Source: Pararhodobacter sp. (GTDB taxonomy: Bacteria > Pseudomonadota > Alphaproteobacteria > Rhodobacterales > Rhodobacteraceae). Taken from it: a stretch of DNA of 64,000 bases. The position numbers were made by a program, and so were the translations under genes. Numbering within the stretch: position 1 is the first letter of the stretch; the number at the start of each line of letters is the position of its first letter. Shown here in pieces: positions 1-9,883 of the stretch. The stretch is from NCBI GenBank assembly GCA_020832665.1, contig JAFIEG010000001.1:60608-124607 (forward strand), given 5' to 3'. The notes beneath the pieces were generated by a model. It did no database searches. It saw only the letters and a list, made by a program, of their open reading frames with translations, and was not told the DNA's origin.

Positions 1-2
1 AG

Positions 3-371
3 ACATTTCTGCCGTTGGCGAACATCCACAACGACTACCTGATTGATCGCGCCTCGCAAGCAACCGAGACAATGACCGGGATCGCCGGGTTGCGCATGCA
101 GGACGTCGCCGTGCAAGAGGATATGGGCGGTCCTATTGCACAGCGTCATCGAGAAAAACTGGGTTCGACCGATCTCGCCATCGTCATGATGCGGCGCAAG
201 CTTCTGGCCACAGTAAACGCTATGTTGAACGGTCAGGAGCCTCCGCAACCCGGCAATGCCGCCGCATTCAATTGCCGGTCGGTTTTCGCAGAAGAAAGCT
301 CGACGAAATCCTGGCAGGAGGTTTTTGCCGAAGCCCAGCCAGGCGGAAACGCTCAGGCTCTTGATGCCTGA
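3..371 (+). CDS. aromatic ring-hydroxylating dioxygenase alpha subunit, C-terminal fragment (5' end outside window)
   Basis: Frame open from window edge; NIHNDYLIDR...TGI.GLRMQDVAVQEDMGGPI..R..E.LG.TD.AI..MRR matches C-termini of phthalate-dioxygenase-type Rieske oxygenases. Confidence 0.75.
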   Translation, partial: TFLPLANIHNDYLIDRASQATETMTGIAGLRMQDVAVQEDMGGPIAQRHREKLGSTDLAIVMMRRKLLATVNAMLNGQEPPQPGNAAAFNCRSVFAEESSTKSWQEVFAEAQPGGNAQALDA

Positions 372-395
372 GGTGCCGCTAGTCTAGAAAAACGT

Positions 396-419
396 GCCGG
401 GCGCAAGGTCGCGCCCGGC
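396..419. other. perfect 9-bp hairpin gccgggcgc-aaggtc-gcgcccggc between oxygenase and GntR genes
   Basis: arms read directly; no T-run, so terminator function uncertain. Confidence 0.5.
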
Positions 420-443
420 CCACGCCTTCACCGAAAGGACGCC

Positions 444-1091
444 ATGGAGCCCGTCAGCCGCAAAAGCGGTCAGAGCAGCGCCGAAGTGGTCGAGTCGATC
501 CGCGAGGCCATCCGCGCGGGCGAATTGCTGCCAGGCATGCATCTGAAGCAGGCCGAATGGGCGGTTCGACTGGGCGTAAGCCGGGTACCAGTGCGTGAGG
601 CATTGGGTATTCTGGAATCCGAAGGGATCCTGATTCACGAACCGCATCAAGGCTATTCCGTAGCGCTGTTGTCAGACAGTGAAATCCGGCAACTCTATTT
701 GCTGCGGCGCCTTATCGACCGAGAAATTGCTGCTGCGCTGACCTGGCCAGACGAAACCCGAATGGCACAATTGCGTATGTTGGGTCAGGCAGCCGAGTCG
801 GCAATTGCCGCGAACAATGCCGCGGAATGGTTGTCTTGCAATGATCGCTTCGTAATAGCGGTTTACCGGCTTTGTCCGTTGGAAATTCTGGTGGGCGAGG
901 CCATCAAGCTGTGGCGCAGGACTGAAACCGTCCGTTCGGGGAGGGTGCGCTACGAATGGACCACCCTGAGCCCCGAAGCGATCCGCCAGACTGTCAGTCG
1001 CATTCTCTCGACGCTTGAAGACCGGGACCGGCCGGCGCTGAAGTCCGCTCTTGGGCGGCTGACACGTCTGCCCCGACGTGCGGCGCCGTAA
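444..1091 (+). CDS. GntR family transcriptional regulator
   Basis: 215 aa; N-terminal wHTH (SIREAIRAGELLPGMHLKQAEWAVRLGVSRVPVREALGILESEGIL). Confidence 0.88.
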   Translation: MEPVSRKSGQSSAEVVESIREAIRAGELLPGMHLKQAEWAVRLGVSRVPVREALGILESEGILIHEPHQGYSVALLSDSEIRQLYLLRRLIDREIAAALTWPDETRMAQLRMLGQAAESAIAANNAAEWLSCNDRFVIAVYRLCPLEILVGEAIKLWRRTETVRSGRVRYEWTTLSPEAIRQTVSRILSTLEDRDRPALKSALGRLTRLPRRAAP

Positions 1092-1097
1092 TGCGCG

Positions 1098-1811
1098 CTA
1101 CACTTCTGGCAGATTGCCGGGCGCGGTACCCAACTGGACAGACAGGGCCACAGCCTCGCGCAAGGCAATGCGCGAGTATGTTTTCCGCTCCTTTGGGCCG
1201 AAGCGATTTTTCGGGCCGCTGATCGTCAACGATCCGATCAGTTTGCCCCTCATTCCAAACACTGGCGCTGCGACAGCGGCCATGTCCGGATGACGTTCGC
1301 CAATCGAGCTGAACATCAGTTCGTCAGCCTTGGCCGAATGGGGCAAGCCACCCTGGAACGCGGTAATTGCTTTTCCGCTGGCACCTTGTGTTGCCTCCAA
1401 GGCATCACCCACTCGAATATGGTCGCGGATCATCTGGGCGGCTTCGCTTCGGAACAGGCAGATGCGTTTGTCCCCCTCGGGAACATAGAACGACGCATTC
1501 TCGTTTGTCTCGGCAACAATCCGGTCGAGGACAGGTTGCACATGAACCTCGAGGTTGAACGAGCCGCGATAGACAGCCCCGAGTTCAGCTAGTGTCGGAC
1601 CCAGCGTATAGCTGCCGTTATCCAGTCGGCGGACATAGCCAAAAGTTTCCAGCGATCCAAGAAGTCGCAGGATCGTGCTTTTGTAAAGCCCCGTACGTTC
1701 GGACATTTCCTTGAGTGACAGCGGTCCCGAGGTGCCGCGAAATACATCAAGGATCGTCAACGCCCGGTTGACAGCCAGAACACCCATCGCCGATTTTGGT
1801 TTTTCACTCAT
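1098..1811 (-). CDS. IclR family transcriptional regulator
   Basis: 237 aa; VNRALTILDVFRGTSGPLSLKEMSERTGLYKSTILRLLGSLETFGYV plus C-terminal effector domain. Confidence 0.9.
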   Translation of the reverse strand: MSEKPKSAMGVLAVNRALTILDVFRGTSGPLSLKEMSERTGLYKSTILRLLGSLETFGYVRRLDNGSYTLGPTLAELGAVYRGSFNLEVHVQPVLDRIVAETNENASFYVPEGDKRICLFRSEAAQMIRDHIRVGDALEATQGASGKAITAFQGGLPHSAKADELMFSSIGERHPDMAAVAAPVFGMRGKLIGSLTISGPKNRFGPKERKTYSRIALREAVALSVQLGTAPGNLPEV

Positions 1812-1871
1812 AGCATGGCAGCCCGACTCCGTGATACCCGATCAGTTCATAGTCGCATTCTTCTGTGCGGT

Positions 1872-3107
1872 CTATCTGGCAGTGATGATGCCTTCACGTT
1901 CAAGTGCCGCTATTGTCGCGGGTGCGATGCCGATGGATTCAAGGATCGCCGCGGTATGCTCGCCCAGTCGGGGGGGCGGTGTTCGTGCGCCGGGTTCGCT
2001 GTCTGATAGCCTGTAGCCCGCGCGCATCACGCGTGTATGCGTGTCTTGCCCTTTTTCGTCGGCCAGATTCTGAACCAGCCGACGGCCGGTGACTTGCGGA
2101 TGTGCCAACGCTTGCGGCACGGTCAGGACCGGGCCGGCCGGCACCCCCAGCCGCGTCAAGGCCGCGACCCAATGCTCGACGGTATTCCCCGCCAATGCCC
2201 CGTTGATCTGAATGTTCAGATCAGCGCGGTTGCGCTTGCGTGCCTCGCGATCGCAAAATCGCGGATCTTCCGGCAGGTCAGGTCGGCCAAGCAGTTCGCA
2301 GAGCCGTGAAAACTGTTCATCCTTGTTGGCGGCAATATTCAATGGCCCATCCGCAGCATGGAACGTCCCCGAAGGTGCGGCGGTCGTGTTCTCGTTGCCA
2401 ATAGGTGCAGGATGCACACCTGCGGCAAGAAAATTTGAAACAGCCCAGCCCATCGAGACGATTGAGGAATCCAGCATCGAAACGTCAATGAACTGCCCCT
2501 TGCCTGTCCGCGCCCGCGCAAACAGGGCGGCCAGCGTGGCGAAGGCACCCGTCAATCCGCCAATCGTATCCGCCACCGGATACCCCACGCGCAGCGGGGC
2601 GGTTTCGGGTGATCCTGTCACCGACATGATCCCTGACATCCCCTGAATGATCTGGTCATAGGCCGGGTTGTTTCGCAGCGGACCATCCTGACCGAATCCC
2701 GAGATGGCACAATATACCAATCCAGGATTGATCTCGCGGAGTGCCGCATAGCCGAGTTTCAGTCGTTCCATCACGCCCGGACGGAAATTCTCGACGACCA
2801 CATCAGCCGTACGCACGAGGTCGCGGAACAATTGGCGACCCAGGTCGTTTTTCAGATCAAGCGCCAATGAGCGCTTCCCGGCGTTCTGCGCCTGAAACGA
2901 CGCCCCAACCAGCTGTTCGTTGAGTTCCGCCGAGGCCCCAAGCCGCCGAGCCAGATCCCCTCCATCAGGGTTTTCGACCTTGATGACATCCGCGCCAAGT
3001 AGCGCCATCTGATAGGTGCAAAACGGCCCGGACAGGACATTGGTCAGGTCCAGAACACGCACACCTTGCAGCAGCGCGGCGGGGGGCAAGGTGTCAGGGT
3101 GCGTCAA
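1872..3107 (-). CDS. CaiB/BaiF family CoA-transferase
   Basis: 411 aa; GVRVLDLTNVLSGPFCTYQMALLGADVIKVENPDGGD and VENFRPGVMERLKLGY signatures. Confidence 0.92.
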   Translation of the reverse strand: MTHPDTLPPAALLQGVRVLDLTNVLSGPFCTYQMALLGADVIKVENPDGGDLARRLGASAELNEQLVGASFQAQNAGKRSLALDLKNDLGRQLFRDLVRTADVVVENFRPGVMERLKLGYAALREINPGLVYCAISGFGQDGPLRNNPAYDQIIQGMSGIMSVTGSPETAPLRVGYPVADTIGGLTGAFATLAALFARARTGKGQFIDVSMLDSSIVSMGWAVSNFLAAGVHPAPIGNENTTAAPSGTFHAADGPLNIAANKDEQFSRLCELLGRPDLPEDPRFCDREARKRNRADLNIQINGALAGNTVEHWVAALTRLGVPAGPVLTVPQALAHPQVTGRRLVQNLADEKGQDTHTRVMRAGYRLSDSEPGARTPPPRLGEHTAAILESIGIAPATIAALEREGIITAR

Positions 3108-3121
3108 GGCATCCTCCAGTG

Positions 3122-3136
3122 TTCTATTAATCAGAA
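3122..3136. promoter_or_regulatory. operator-like site upstream of CoA-transferase gene
   Basis: TTCTATTAATCAGAA, same TTCTAT-N-AGAA pattern as 5775-5809; a further TTCTAAATAATTAAA half-match follows. Confidence 0.5.
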
Positions 3137-3170
3137 CGATGTTCTAAATAATTAAAGGCACGCACTTCTG

Positions 3171-5705
3171 TCAACCCGTCGCGCTGATCCGGTTGCGCGC
3201 CAGCGAGAAAACGCCACCCGCGCGGATCCAGTCCAGCTCGGTTGGAGTGTCGATGCGGCACAAGCCTTCGCGCTCGATCGGCGCCTCGCCCGGAGTGGTC
3301 AGCGTAACGGTTACCCGTGCATGCAGCCGGTTCATATTGGCCAACCCCCGGATGCAGACCACCGTACCAGCGTTTACTCCTGCTTTCGATGCGATGTCAT
3401 CGGGCACCTCGACAGGCAGAACGCCCGCAGCCACTAGATTGGTGCGATGAATGCGTTCGAACCCCGATGCCAGCACTGCGCGCACGCCCAGCATGCGGGT
3501 GCCCTTTGCGGCCCAGTCGCGCGCCGAGCCCATGCCATAGCGCTCTCCCGCCAGCACTACCGTCGCCACGCCTTGGGCACGATAATGCACGCTGGCGTCA
3601 AAGATATCGACGGTTCCCAGCCTCTCTACCTCGGTCCTTGGGCCCTGACCTGGCGCCAGGCGGTTGGACAGCAACGGATGAGCAAAGGTGCCACGCGCCA
3701 TCACCTCGTGATTGGCACGGTAGGCGCCGTAAGAACCCGGGGCAGTCGCTCCGGGCGACGAGCAGATCATCCGCCCTGCAGGCGATTGCGGATCTATCCG
3801 CCCAACCGGCGAAATATGATCGGTTGTCACGCCATCGCCCAGAGCCAGCAAGATGCGGGAATCGTGCAGATCCAACAGGGGCAGGGGGGCTTCGTCAAAG
3901 AATGGCGGCGGCTGCAGAAACAAGCTTTCCTTGCGCCAGGGATAAAGCGGCTCGGTCGGTGCGGTGATCGCTTGCCAGCCGGTTTCCGCCATGAGTTCGG
4001 TATCGCGTGTCAATCCGATTTCGGCCTTGCGCAGGACCTCGTCAATTTGCGCATCACTGGGCCACAAGTCAGCCAAGGTCACACGCTTTCCGTCCGGCGC
4101 TATCGTCACGGCACCCCGATCAAGACGGTTCTCCAGCCGTCCGGCCAATGCCGCCACGACAACCAATGCAGGAGAGGCAAGCCAGTTGCTTTTGATTTCG
4201 GGATGAATCCGCCCCTCGAAATTGCGGTTTCCAGACAGAACCGCACAAAGCTCTGCCCCAGTGGCACGCAGGGCCTTGGCTGCGGGGAGCAGTTTGCCCG
4301 AGTTGCCAACGCAGGTGGTGCACCCAAACCCCACCACCTGAAACCCCAATGCATCGAGGTCGGCCTGCAACCCACCGGCCCGCAGCAAAGCCGCAATCCT
4401 GCGCGAACCCGGAGCCAGCGACGTTTTCACATGGCCAGGCACGGTCAAACCCCGCGCCCGCGCCGCACGGGCTACCAGACCGGCAGCAATCATGGAGGCG
4501 GGATTGGCGGTATTCGTGCAACTGGTGATCGCGGCAATGACAACCGGATGATGCGCCGTCCCGGTTACTTCCAGAATCTCAGGAATATCGGCCAAGGCAT
4601 GCCGGTCATGCGGACGCGACGGCCCAGCCATGGACAAACCGAACTCTGACAAATTAATGGAAATTTGTCTTTGCCACAGCCGGTGTTCGTGATCATCGCG
4701 CCAAAGCCCGGTTTCGCGCGCATACGCTTCGTGACGCGCCAGTTCCTCGGGGCTGCGCCCCATCTGTGCAAGGTAGTCCAGCGTCGCCTGATCGACGGGG
4801 AACAAGCCGCAAAAGGCCCCATACTCAGGCGCCATGTTGGCGATGGCGGCGCGGTCGGGCAAGGAAAGTTCCGACAGTGCCTGCCCCCCGAACTCGATGA
4901 ACTCAGAGACCACACCCGCAGCCCGCAGCGCTTGCGTCACCCCCAATGCCAGATCGGCGGCCGCAACGCCCGGTTGACGGCGGCCTGTCAGCTCAACCCG
5001 TGTCATGCGTTGCGCCGCCAGGGCTAGCGGCTGGCCCAGCGCCGCGACCTGCGCTTCCATTCCTCCGACGCCCCAACCCAGAATCCCCAGTGCATTGATC
5101 ATTGTGGTGTGGCTGTCGGTACCAATGACAGAGCCATTGACCGCCATGCCCCGCGGACCCGTCACGGCGATCTGTGCCAGTTGTTCCAGGTTGATCTGAT
5201 GGCAGATCCCCTGCCCGGGGGGGATGACACGCAGATTGACGAACGTGCTTTCGGCCCATTTGAAAAACCCGTAGCGTTCGACATTGCGCTTCATTTCGGT
5301 CGCCATGTTGCGGGCCAGCGCATCGGCGGTTCCCGCGTGTTCGACATGCACGGAATGATCAATCACAAGGTCGATTGGAAGTGCCGAATCAACCCCTTCC
5401 GGTGCGAGGCCAGCGCGTGAAGCCGAATCGCGCAGCGCTGCAAGGTCAGCCAAGGCGGCAACACCGGCCGTGTCTTGCATCAAGATGCGCGTGGGGTGGA
5501 ACGGCAGCTCACCAGGATCTGCGCCACCCTGCAACCAGGCACCGAATGCAGCCAGAACAGGGCCGGGCTGTTCAGAAAAAGAAGCAATGTTTTCAGCAAG
5601 AAGATAAGCCGGCCGGGGCATTTTTCGCGGATCAACACCGCAAAGGTAGGTCACCATAGCTGCCGGGCTTCTGTGTGGGATCTTTTCGGCAATGTCAGTC
5701 GGCAT
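3171..5705 (-). CDS. aconitase-superfamily hydratase (AcnA-like paralogue)
   Basis: VIGTDSHTTMINALGILGWGVGGMEAQ, SCTNTANP and GFGCTTCVGNSG cluster-ligand motifs, C-terminal swivel domain; start placed at MPTDIAEK. Confidence 0.88.
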   Translation of the reverse strand: MPTDIAEKIPHRSPAAMVTYLCGVDPRKMPRPAYLLAENIASFSEQPGPVLAAFGAWLQGGADPGELPFHPTRILMQDTAGVAALADLAALRDSASRAGLAPEGVDSALPIDLVIDHSVHVEHAGTADALARNMATEMKRNVERYGFFKWAESTFVNLRVIPPGQGICHQINLEQLAQIAVTGPRGMAVNGSVIGTDSHTTMINALGILGWGVGGMEAQVAALGQPLALAAQRMTRVELTGRRQPGVAAADLALGVTQALRAAGVVSEFIEFGGQALSELSLPDRAAIANMAPEYGAFCGLFPVDQATLDYLAQMGRSPEELARHEAYARETGLWRDDHEHRLWQRQISINLSEFGLSMAGPSRPHDRHALADIPEILEVTGTAHHPVVIAAITSCTNTANPASMIAAGLVARAARARGLTVPGHVKTSLAPGSRRIAALLRAGGLQADLDALGFQVVGFGCTTCVGNSGKLLPAAKALRATGAELCAVLSGNRNFEGRIHPEIKSNWLASPALVVVAALAGRLENRLDRGAVTIAPDGKRVTLADLWPSDAQIDEVLRKAEIGLTRDTELMAETGWQAITAPTEPLYPWRKESLFLQPPPFFDEAPLPLLDLHDSRILLALGDGVTTDHISPVGRIDPQSPAGRMICSSPGATAPGSYGAYRANHEVMARGTFAHPLLSNRLAPGQGPRTEVERLGTVDIFDASVHYRAQGVATVVLAGERYGMGSARDWAAKGTRMLGVRAVLASGFERIHRTNLVAAGVLPVEVPDDIASKAGVNAGTVVCIRGLANMNRLHARVTVTLTTPGEAPIEREGLCRIDTPTELDWIRAGGVFSLARNRISATG

Positions 5706-5774
5706 GGGAGTTCCTGTCTGCTGGGTTTTTCGCCTGCGCCCCGGGGCGTTGACAACGTGGGCCCTCTTGCCATA

Positions 5775-5809
5775 TTCTATTTGAAAGAACAATATTCTAT
5801 CAAATAGAA
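5775..5809. promoter_or_regulatory. tandem palindromic operator-like sites between divergent acnA-like and FAH genes
   Basis: TTCTATTTGAAAGAA (5775-5789) and TTCTATCAAATAGAA (5795-5809), 20-bp centre spacing. Confidence 0.6.
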
Positions 5810-5821
5810 CAAGAGGCATAC

Positions 5822-6718
5822 GTGAAGCTCGCCAGATTTGACGCAGGACCCGTAAAAAGCCGCATAGGCGTGGTCACGGGTTCGCAGATTGTCGACGTGA
5901 CCGAGGCCGCAGGCGTCGATCCTGCCGAATGGCCACCGATTGGTCCCACACGGTTGCTTGCCGATTTCGACCGCCTGCGCCCCGGCCTGGAACGCGCCGC
6001 TGCGCAGGGCGAGCCGATCCTGCTGTCGCAGGTCACGCTGCTGACACCTGTGCCCTGGCCGAACAAGGTTGTCGCCTTCCCGGTGAATTATCATGCCCAC
6101 GGGGCGGAAATGGGTGCGGGCTATCGCGCGACAAATCAGGGGTTCTTCCTGAAGCCGAACTCATCCCTTTCAGGCGCCGGTGAGCCCGTGGTGCTGCCCG
6201 AAACTCCTGGCCGCGAGGTGCATCACGAAAGCGAACTGGCCATTATTATCGGCAAGCAGGGCCGAAATATCGCGCGTGAAAACTGGCATGAGCATGTCTT
6301 TGGCTATGCCTGCCTTCTGGATATGGTCGTGCGCGGCCGTGAAGAGCGCGTCGCGCGCAAAGCCTATGATACATTCTGTCCGGTGGGGCCATGGATCACC
6401 ACCGCAGACGAGGTGCCCGACCCGGCAAATCTGCAAATGAAACTGTGGGTAAACGGCGAGTTGCGGCAGGATGCCAACACCCGCGACCTGGTGCTCGACA
6501 TCCCCGGCATGATCGCGATGGCTTCCGCCGTGATGACCCTCTATCCGGGCGACATCATCGCCACAGGCACGCCCGAGGGCGTCGGCCCGGTGCGCGGCGG
6601 CCAGACCATTCGTATCGCGATCGACCATTGTGGCGAGATGAGTGTCCCGGTGGTGCAAGGCACCGGCGGGTCTACCGAGATTTTCTCCGATCCCTATCAA
6701 CTTGTGAAAATGACGTGA
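5822..6718 (+). CDS. fumarylacetoacetate hydrolase (FAH) family protein
   Basis: 298 aa; KVVAFPVNYHAHGAEMG, HHESELAIIIGKQGRNI, TGTPEGVGPVRGGQTI. Confidence 0.9.
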   Translation: MKLARFDAGPVKSRIGVVTGSQIVDVTEAAGVDPAEWPPIGPTRLLADFDRLRPGLERAAAQGEPILLSQVTLLTPVPWPNKVVAFPVNYHAHGAEMGAGYRATNQGFFLKPNSSLSGAGEPVVLPETPGREVHHESELAIIIGKQGRNIARENWHEHVFGYACLLDMVVRGREERVARKAYDTFCPVGPWITTADEVPDPANLQMKLWVNGELRQDANTRDLVLDIPGMIAMASAVMTLYPGDIIATGTPEGVGPVRGGQTIRIAIDHCGEMSVPVVQGTGGSTEIFSDPYQLVKMT

Positions 6719-6726
6719 GCCCGGCC

Positions 6727-7665
6727 ATGACCAGACCGCAATCCCTGGACGATCTCTATTCGCGCTTCGACGGCATGCACATGGAAGGCGGTTGGCATCG
6801 AAAGTTTCCGGCTCTCTGGCCGGTGCCCGAGGAAAATTTCCTTCCCTATGTCTGGCACTATGCCGAGGTCCATCCGGCACTTGATGCAGCTGGAGATCTG
6901 GTCAGCACCGAATTTGCCGAACGCCGGAACCTGACCATGCGCAACCCCGCCGAGGGGAACCGCTATGCCACGGTTCGAACCTTGGTTGCTGCCTATCAGA
7001 TGGTCAAACCCGGCGAGATCGCAAAGTCGCACAGGCATACCCCCAATGCGCTGCGGTTGATTCTGGACGGGCAGGGCACCACGACCACCGTTGACGGCAA
7101 ACGGGTCAATATGCGCCCGGGCGATGTTCTTCTTACCCCGAACTGGGCATGGCACGCGCATGAAAACGCGGGCACCGAAGATTGCTATTGGCTGGACTTC
7201 CTTGACGTTCCGGCGGTGCATTTGCTCGAGCCAATGTTCTTCGAACGCCACCCCGACGGGCTGGAAGACGTTGTTGAGGACGTCGAGAACTCGCCCATCG
7301 CCTTCCGCTGGGAGGACAGTCTTGCGAGCTTGGGGCGCAGCACGGACGACGCGGGCGGGCTTTGTGCCGCGCAGATCGAAATGGGAAGCCCGGCGCTGGA
7401 AACTATCGGGCTCTACATGCAGAGGTTGGCGGCCGGTTCGACCAAGGCAATGCGGACCACGGCCAACAGCCTTTTTGCAGTGATCGAAGGGCAAGGCCAG
7501 ACTGTGGTTGGTGACGTTGCCCTGCCTTGGGCGCGTGGCGATGTCATCGCCGTTCCTGCATGGCGTGCCTATCGACACGAAGCCGGTGGCGATGCTGTCC
7601 TGCTGCGCGTCACGGACAAACCGATCTTCGAAAAACTGGGCTGGCTGCGCGAAGAGATCGCCTGA
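6727..7665 (+). CDS. gentisate 1,2-dioxygenase-like bicupin (copy 1)
   Basis: 312 aa from MTRPQSLDD; LVAAYQMVKPGEIAKSHRHTPNALRLILDG, WHAHEN metal ligands, second cupin. Confidence 0.85.
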   Translation: MTRPQSLDDLYSRFDGMHMEGGWHRKFPALWPVPEENFLPYVWHYAEVHPALDAAGDLVSTEFAERRNLTMRNPAEGNRYATVRTLVAAYQMVKPGEIAKSHRHTPNALRLILDGQGTTTTVDGKRVNMRPGDVLLTPNWAWHAHENAGTEDCYWLDFLDVPAVHLLEPMFFERHPDGLEDVVEDVENSPIAFRWEDSLASLGRSTDDAGGLCAAQIEMGSPALETIGLYMQRLAAGSTKAMRTTANSLFAVIEGQGQTVVGDVALPWARGDVIAVPAWRAYRHEAGGDAVLLRVTDKPIFEKLGWLREEIA

Positions 7666-7695
7666 TCGCCGCCGATACAAAAGGGTTTCCTGTCC

Positions 7696-8895
7696 ATGTC
7701 CCAACCCCGCCCTGTCCTGATCGCCGGCTCCGGAATAGGCGGTGCCGCCGCGGCGCTGGCTTTGCTGAAAAGAGGCTTTGATGTTGAAGTCTATGAACAG
7801 GCCCCCGCGCTGACCGAAGTTGGCGCGGGGGTGCAGATCAGCCCCAACGGTGCCCGTGCGCTGGATTCCCTGGGCGTGTTCCAGCACCTCAGCGAGTTGT
7901 CGTGCAAGCCAGAGAAAAAGCAGTTCCGACTTTGGAACACAGGCCGTGCCTGGCCGATGTTCGATCTGGGCGATGCTGCCCTTGCGCGCTATGGCTATCC
8001 ATACCTGACCGTTTATCGGCCCGATCTTCTGGATGTCCTCGTCGAAGGTGTGCGCAGGATAAAACCTGACGCCGTGCATCTGGGAAAACGTGCCACGGGT
8101 TATACCCAAGACCCGGATGGCATGACACTATATCTTGACGACGGCTCAACCGTGCAAGGCACGGCGCTGATTGGCGCGGACGGGGTGCGGTCCACAATCC
8201 GTGAGCAGATGTGGGGCGGGGAAAAACCTGCGTTCTCGGGCATGGTGACATGGCGCGCGGTGATCCCGATGGAGACACTGCCGGATCATTTGCAGGCCAT
8301 GATTGGCAACACATGGATTGGGCCGGGCGGCCACGTGGTGACCTATCCGTTGCGCGGTGCCAAACTGCTGAACTTCGTCGCAACCATCGACCGCTCGGAC
8401 TGGCAGGAAGAAGGTTGGAACATCCCCGGCACGCCCGAGGAATGCGCTAACGATTTCAAGGGCTGGCACCCTGACATCCACGCAATCATCGCCTGTGCTC
8501 CGGCCTTGTTGAAATGGGCGCTGATGGTCCGTGATCCGATGCCGGCCTGGACACAAGACCGTGTCACCCTGTTGGGTGATGCCTGTCACCCGACGTTGCC
8601 TTTTCTGGCGCAAGGCGCCGTAATGTCGATCGAGGATGGGGTGGTTCTGGCCCGCTGTCTGGAAGCCACTGGTGGGGACATGGCCGCTGGGTTCGCACGC
8701 TACGAGGCCGCGCGGATCGACCGCACCAGCCGGATGGTTCTTGGCGCCCGCGATAATACCGACCGGTTCCACAGCAGCGAGTTGGGCACCGAGGAGGGTG
8801 CACAAGCCTATCTGGAACGCGAATGGGGTCGCGCACCGATCCGTGAGCGTTACCACTGGCTCTATGATTATCAGGCCGACACTGTCGCCATCTGA
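7696..8895 (+). CDS. FAD-dependent aromatic monooxygenase (3-hydroxybenzoate 6-hydroxylase/salicylate hydroxylase type)
   Basis: 399 aa; GSGIGGAAAALALLKRGFDVEVYEQA, GADGVRSTIRE, VTLLGDACHPTLPFLAQGAVMSIEDG. Confidence 0.88.
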   Translation: MSQPRPVLIAGSGIGGAAAALALLKRGFDVEVYEQAPALTEVGAGVQISPNGARALDSLGVFQHLSELSCKPEKKQFRLWNTGRAWPMFDLGDAALARYGYPYLTVYRPDLLDVLVEGVRRIKPDAVHLGKRATGYTQDPDGMTLYLDDGSTVQGTALIGADGVRSTIREQMWGGEKPAFSGMVTWRAVIPMETLPDHLQAMIGNTWIGPGGHVVTYPLRGAKLLNFVATIDRSDWQEEGWNIPGTPEECANDFKGWHPDIHAIIACAPALLKWALMVRDPMPAWTQDRVTLLGDACHPTLPFLAQGAVMSIEDGVVLARCLEATGGDMAAGFARYEAARIDRTSRMVLGARDNTDRFHSSELGTEEGAQAYLEREWGRAPIRERYHWLYDYQADTVAI

Positions 8896-8908
8896 GGAGA
8901 CGCGGCGC

Positions 8909-9883
8909 ATGTCCGACCTTCCGAAATCCGTCTACCTGAACGAGGAAGGCCCGCGCGAGGGGTTCCAGATCGAAGCGGAAACAATCCCGACTGCTCGCAA
9001 GATCGAACTGATCGACCGACTCGCGCAGACCGGGTTGCGCCATATCCAGGTGGCGTCCTTCGTGAACCCCCGGGCGGTGCCGGGCATGGCCGATGCCGAC
9101 ATGGTCGTGAAGGGTTTCCGGCATGTTCCGGGGGTCGAGTTCACGGCGCTCTGGCTGAACCAGAAGGGATTTCAGCGCGCACTCGGCCATTCCGGGCGAC
9201 TGGCAATCAATGGCTCACTGAACCTCTATGCGTCTGATGCGTTTCTAATGCGCAATCAGAATCGTATCCCCGCCCAACAGCGCGCCGCCCAGCATGAATT
9301 GATCGCCATGTATCAGGCGGCTGGCGTTCGGGTGAAGCGCGGTTTCATATCGGCGGCCTTCGGTTGCAACTTCGAAGGTGACATAGCGCCAGCTCATGTG
9401 GTCCGGCTGGTGGGCGAATTGCTGCACATAGCGGCGGAACACGGCGAGACAATCGACCATATCGGGCTGGGCGATACTATGGCATGGGCCACGCCAAGGA
9501 GTATCAAACGCGTCGTCGGCGCCGTGCGCGAGGCATATCCAGACCAGCACCTGTTGCTGCATCTGCATGATACGCGCGGAATGGGTATCGCCAACGCTTT
9601 CGCCGGTCTGGAAATGGGCGTGCGAATGTTCGACAGCGCGGTGGCCGGGTTGGGCGGCTGCCCCTTTGCCGGACATCAAGGCGCGGCGGGCAATGTCTGC
9701 ACAGAGGATCTGGTTTTCATGTCCGAAGAGATGGGCATTGCCACCGGCGTCGATCTCGATGCGCTGATCGACTGCGCCAGACTGGCCGAGGACATCGTCG
9801 GCCACCCCCTTCCCGGCGCCGTAATGCGTGGTGGCGGGCTGAAGAAGTACCGCACAGCCCTTTCCGCCTCCAGGAGCTCCTGA
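8909..9883 (+). CDS. HMG-CoA lyase-like (DRE-TIM) lyase
   Basis: EEGPREGFQIE, GLGDTMAWATP, SAVAGLGGCPFAGHQGAAGNVCTEDLV; overlaps next gene (TGATG). Confidence 0.85.
   Translation: MSDLPKSVYLNEEGPREGFQIEAETIPTARKIELIDRLAQTGLRHIQVASFVNPRAVPGMADADMVVKGFRHVPGVEFTALWLNQKGFQRALGHSGRLAINGSLNLYASDAFLMRNQNRIPAQQRAAQHELIAMYQAAGVRVKRGFISAAFGCNFEGDIAPAHVVRLVGELLHIAAEHGETIDHIGLGDTMAWATPRSIKRVVGAVREAYPDQHLLLHLHDTRGMGIANAFAGLEMGVRMFDSAVAGLGGCPFAGHQGAAGNVCTEDLVFMSEEMGIATGVDLDALIDCARLAEDIVGHPLPGAVMRGGGLKKYRTALSASRSS

Noticed and set aside
6697-8109. 470-aa minus-strand ORF opposite cupin and hydroxylase genes
   Set aside because: Shadow of two well-supported plus-strand genes.
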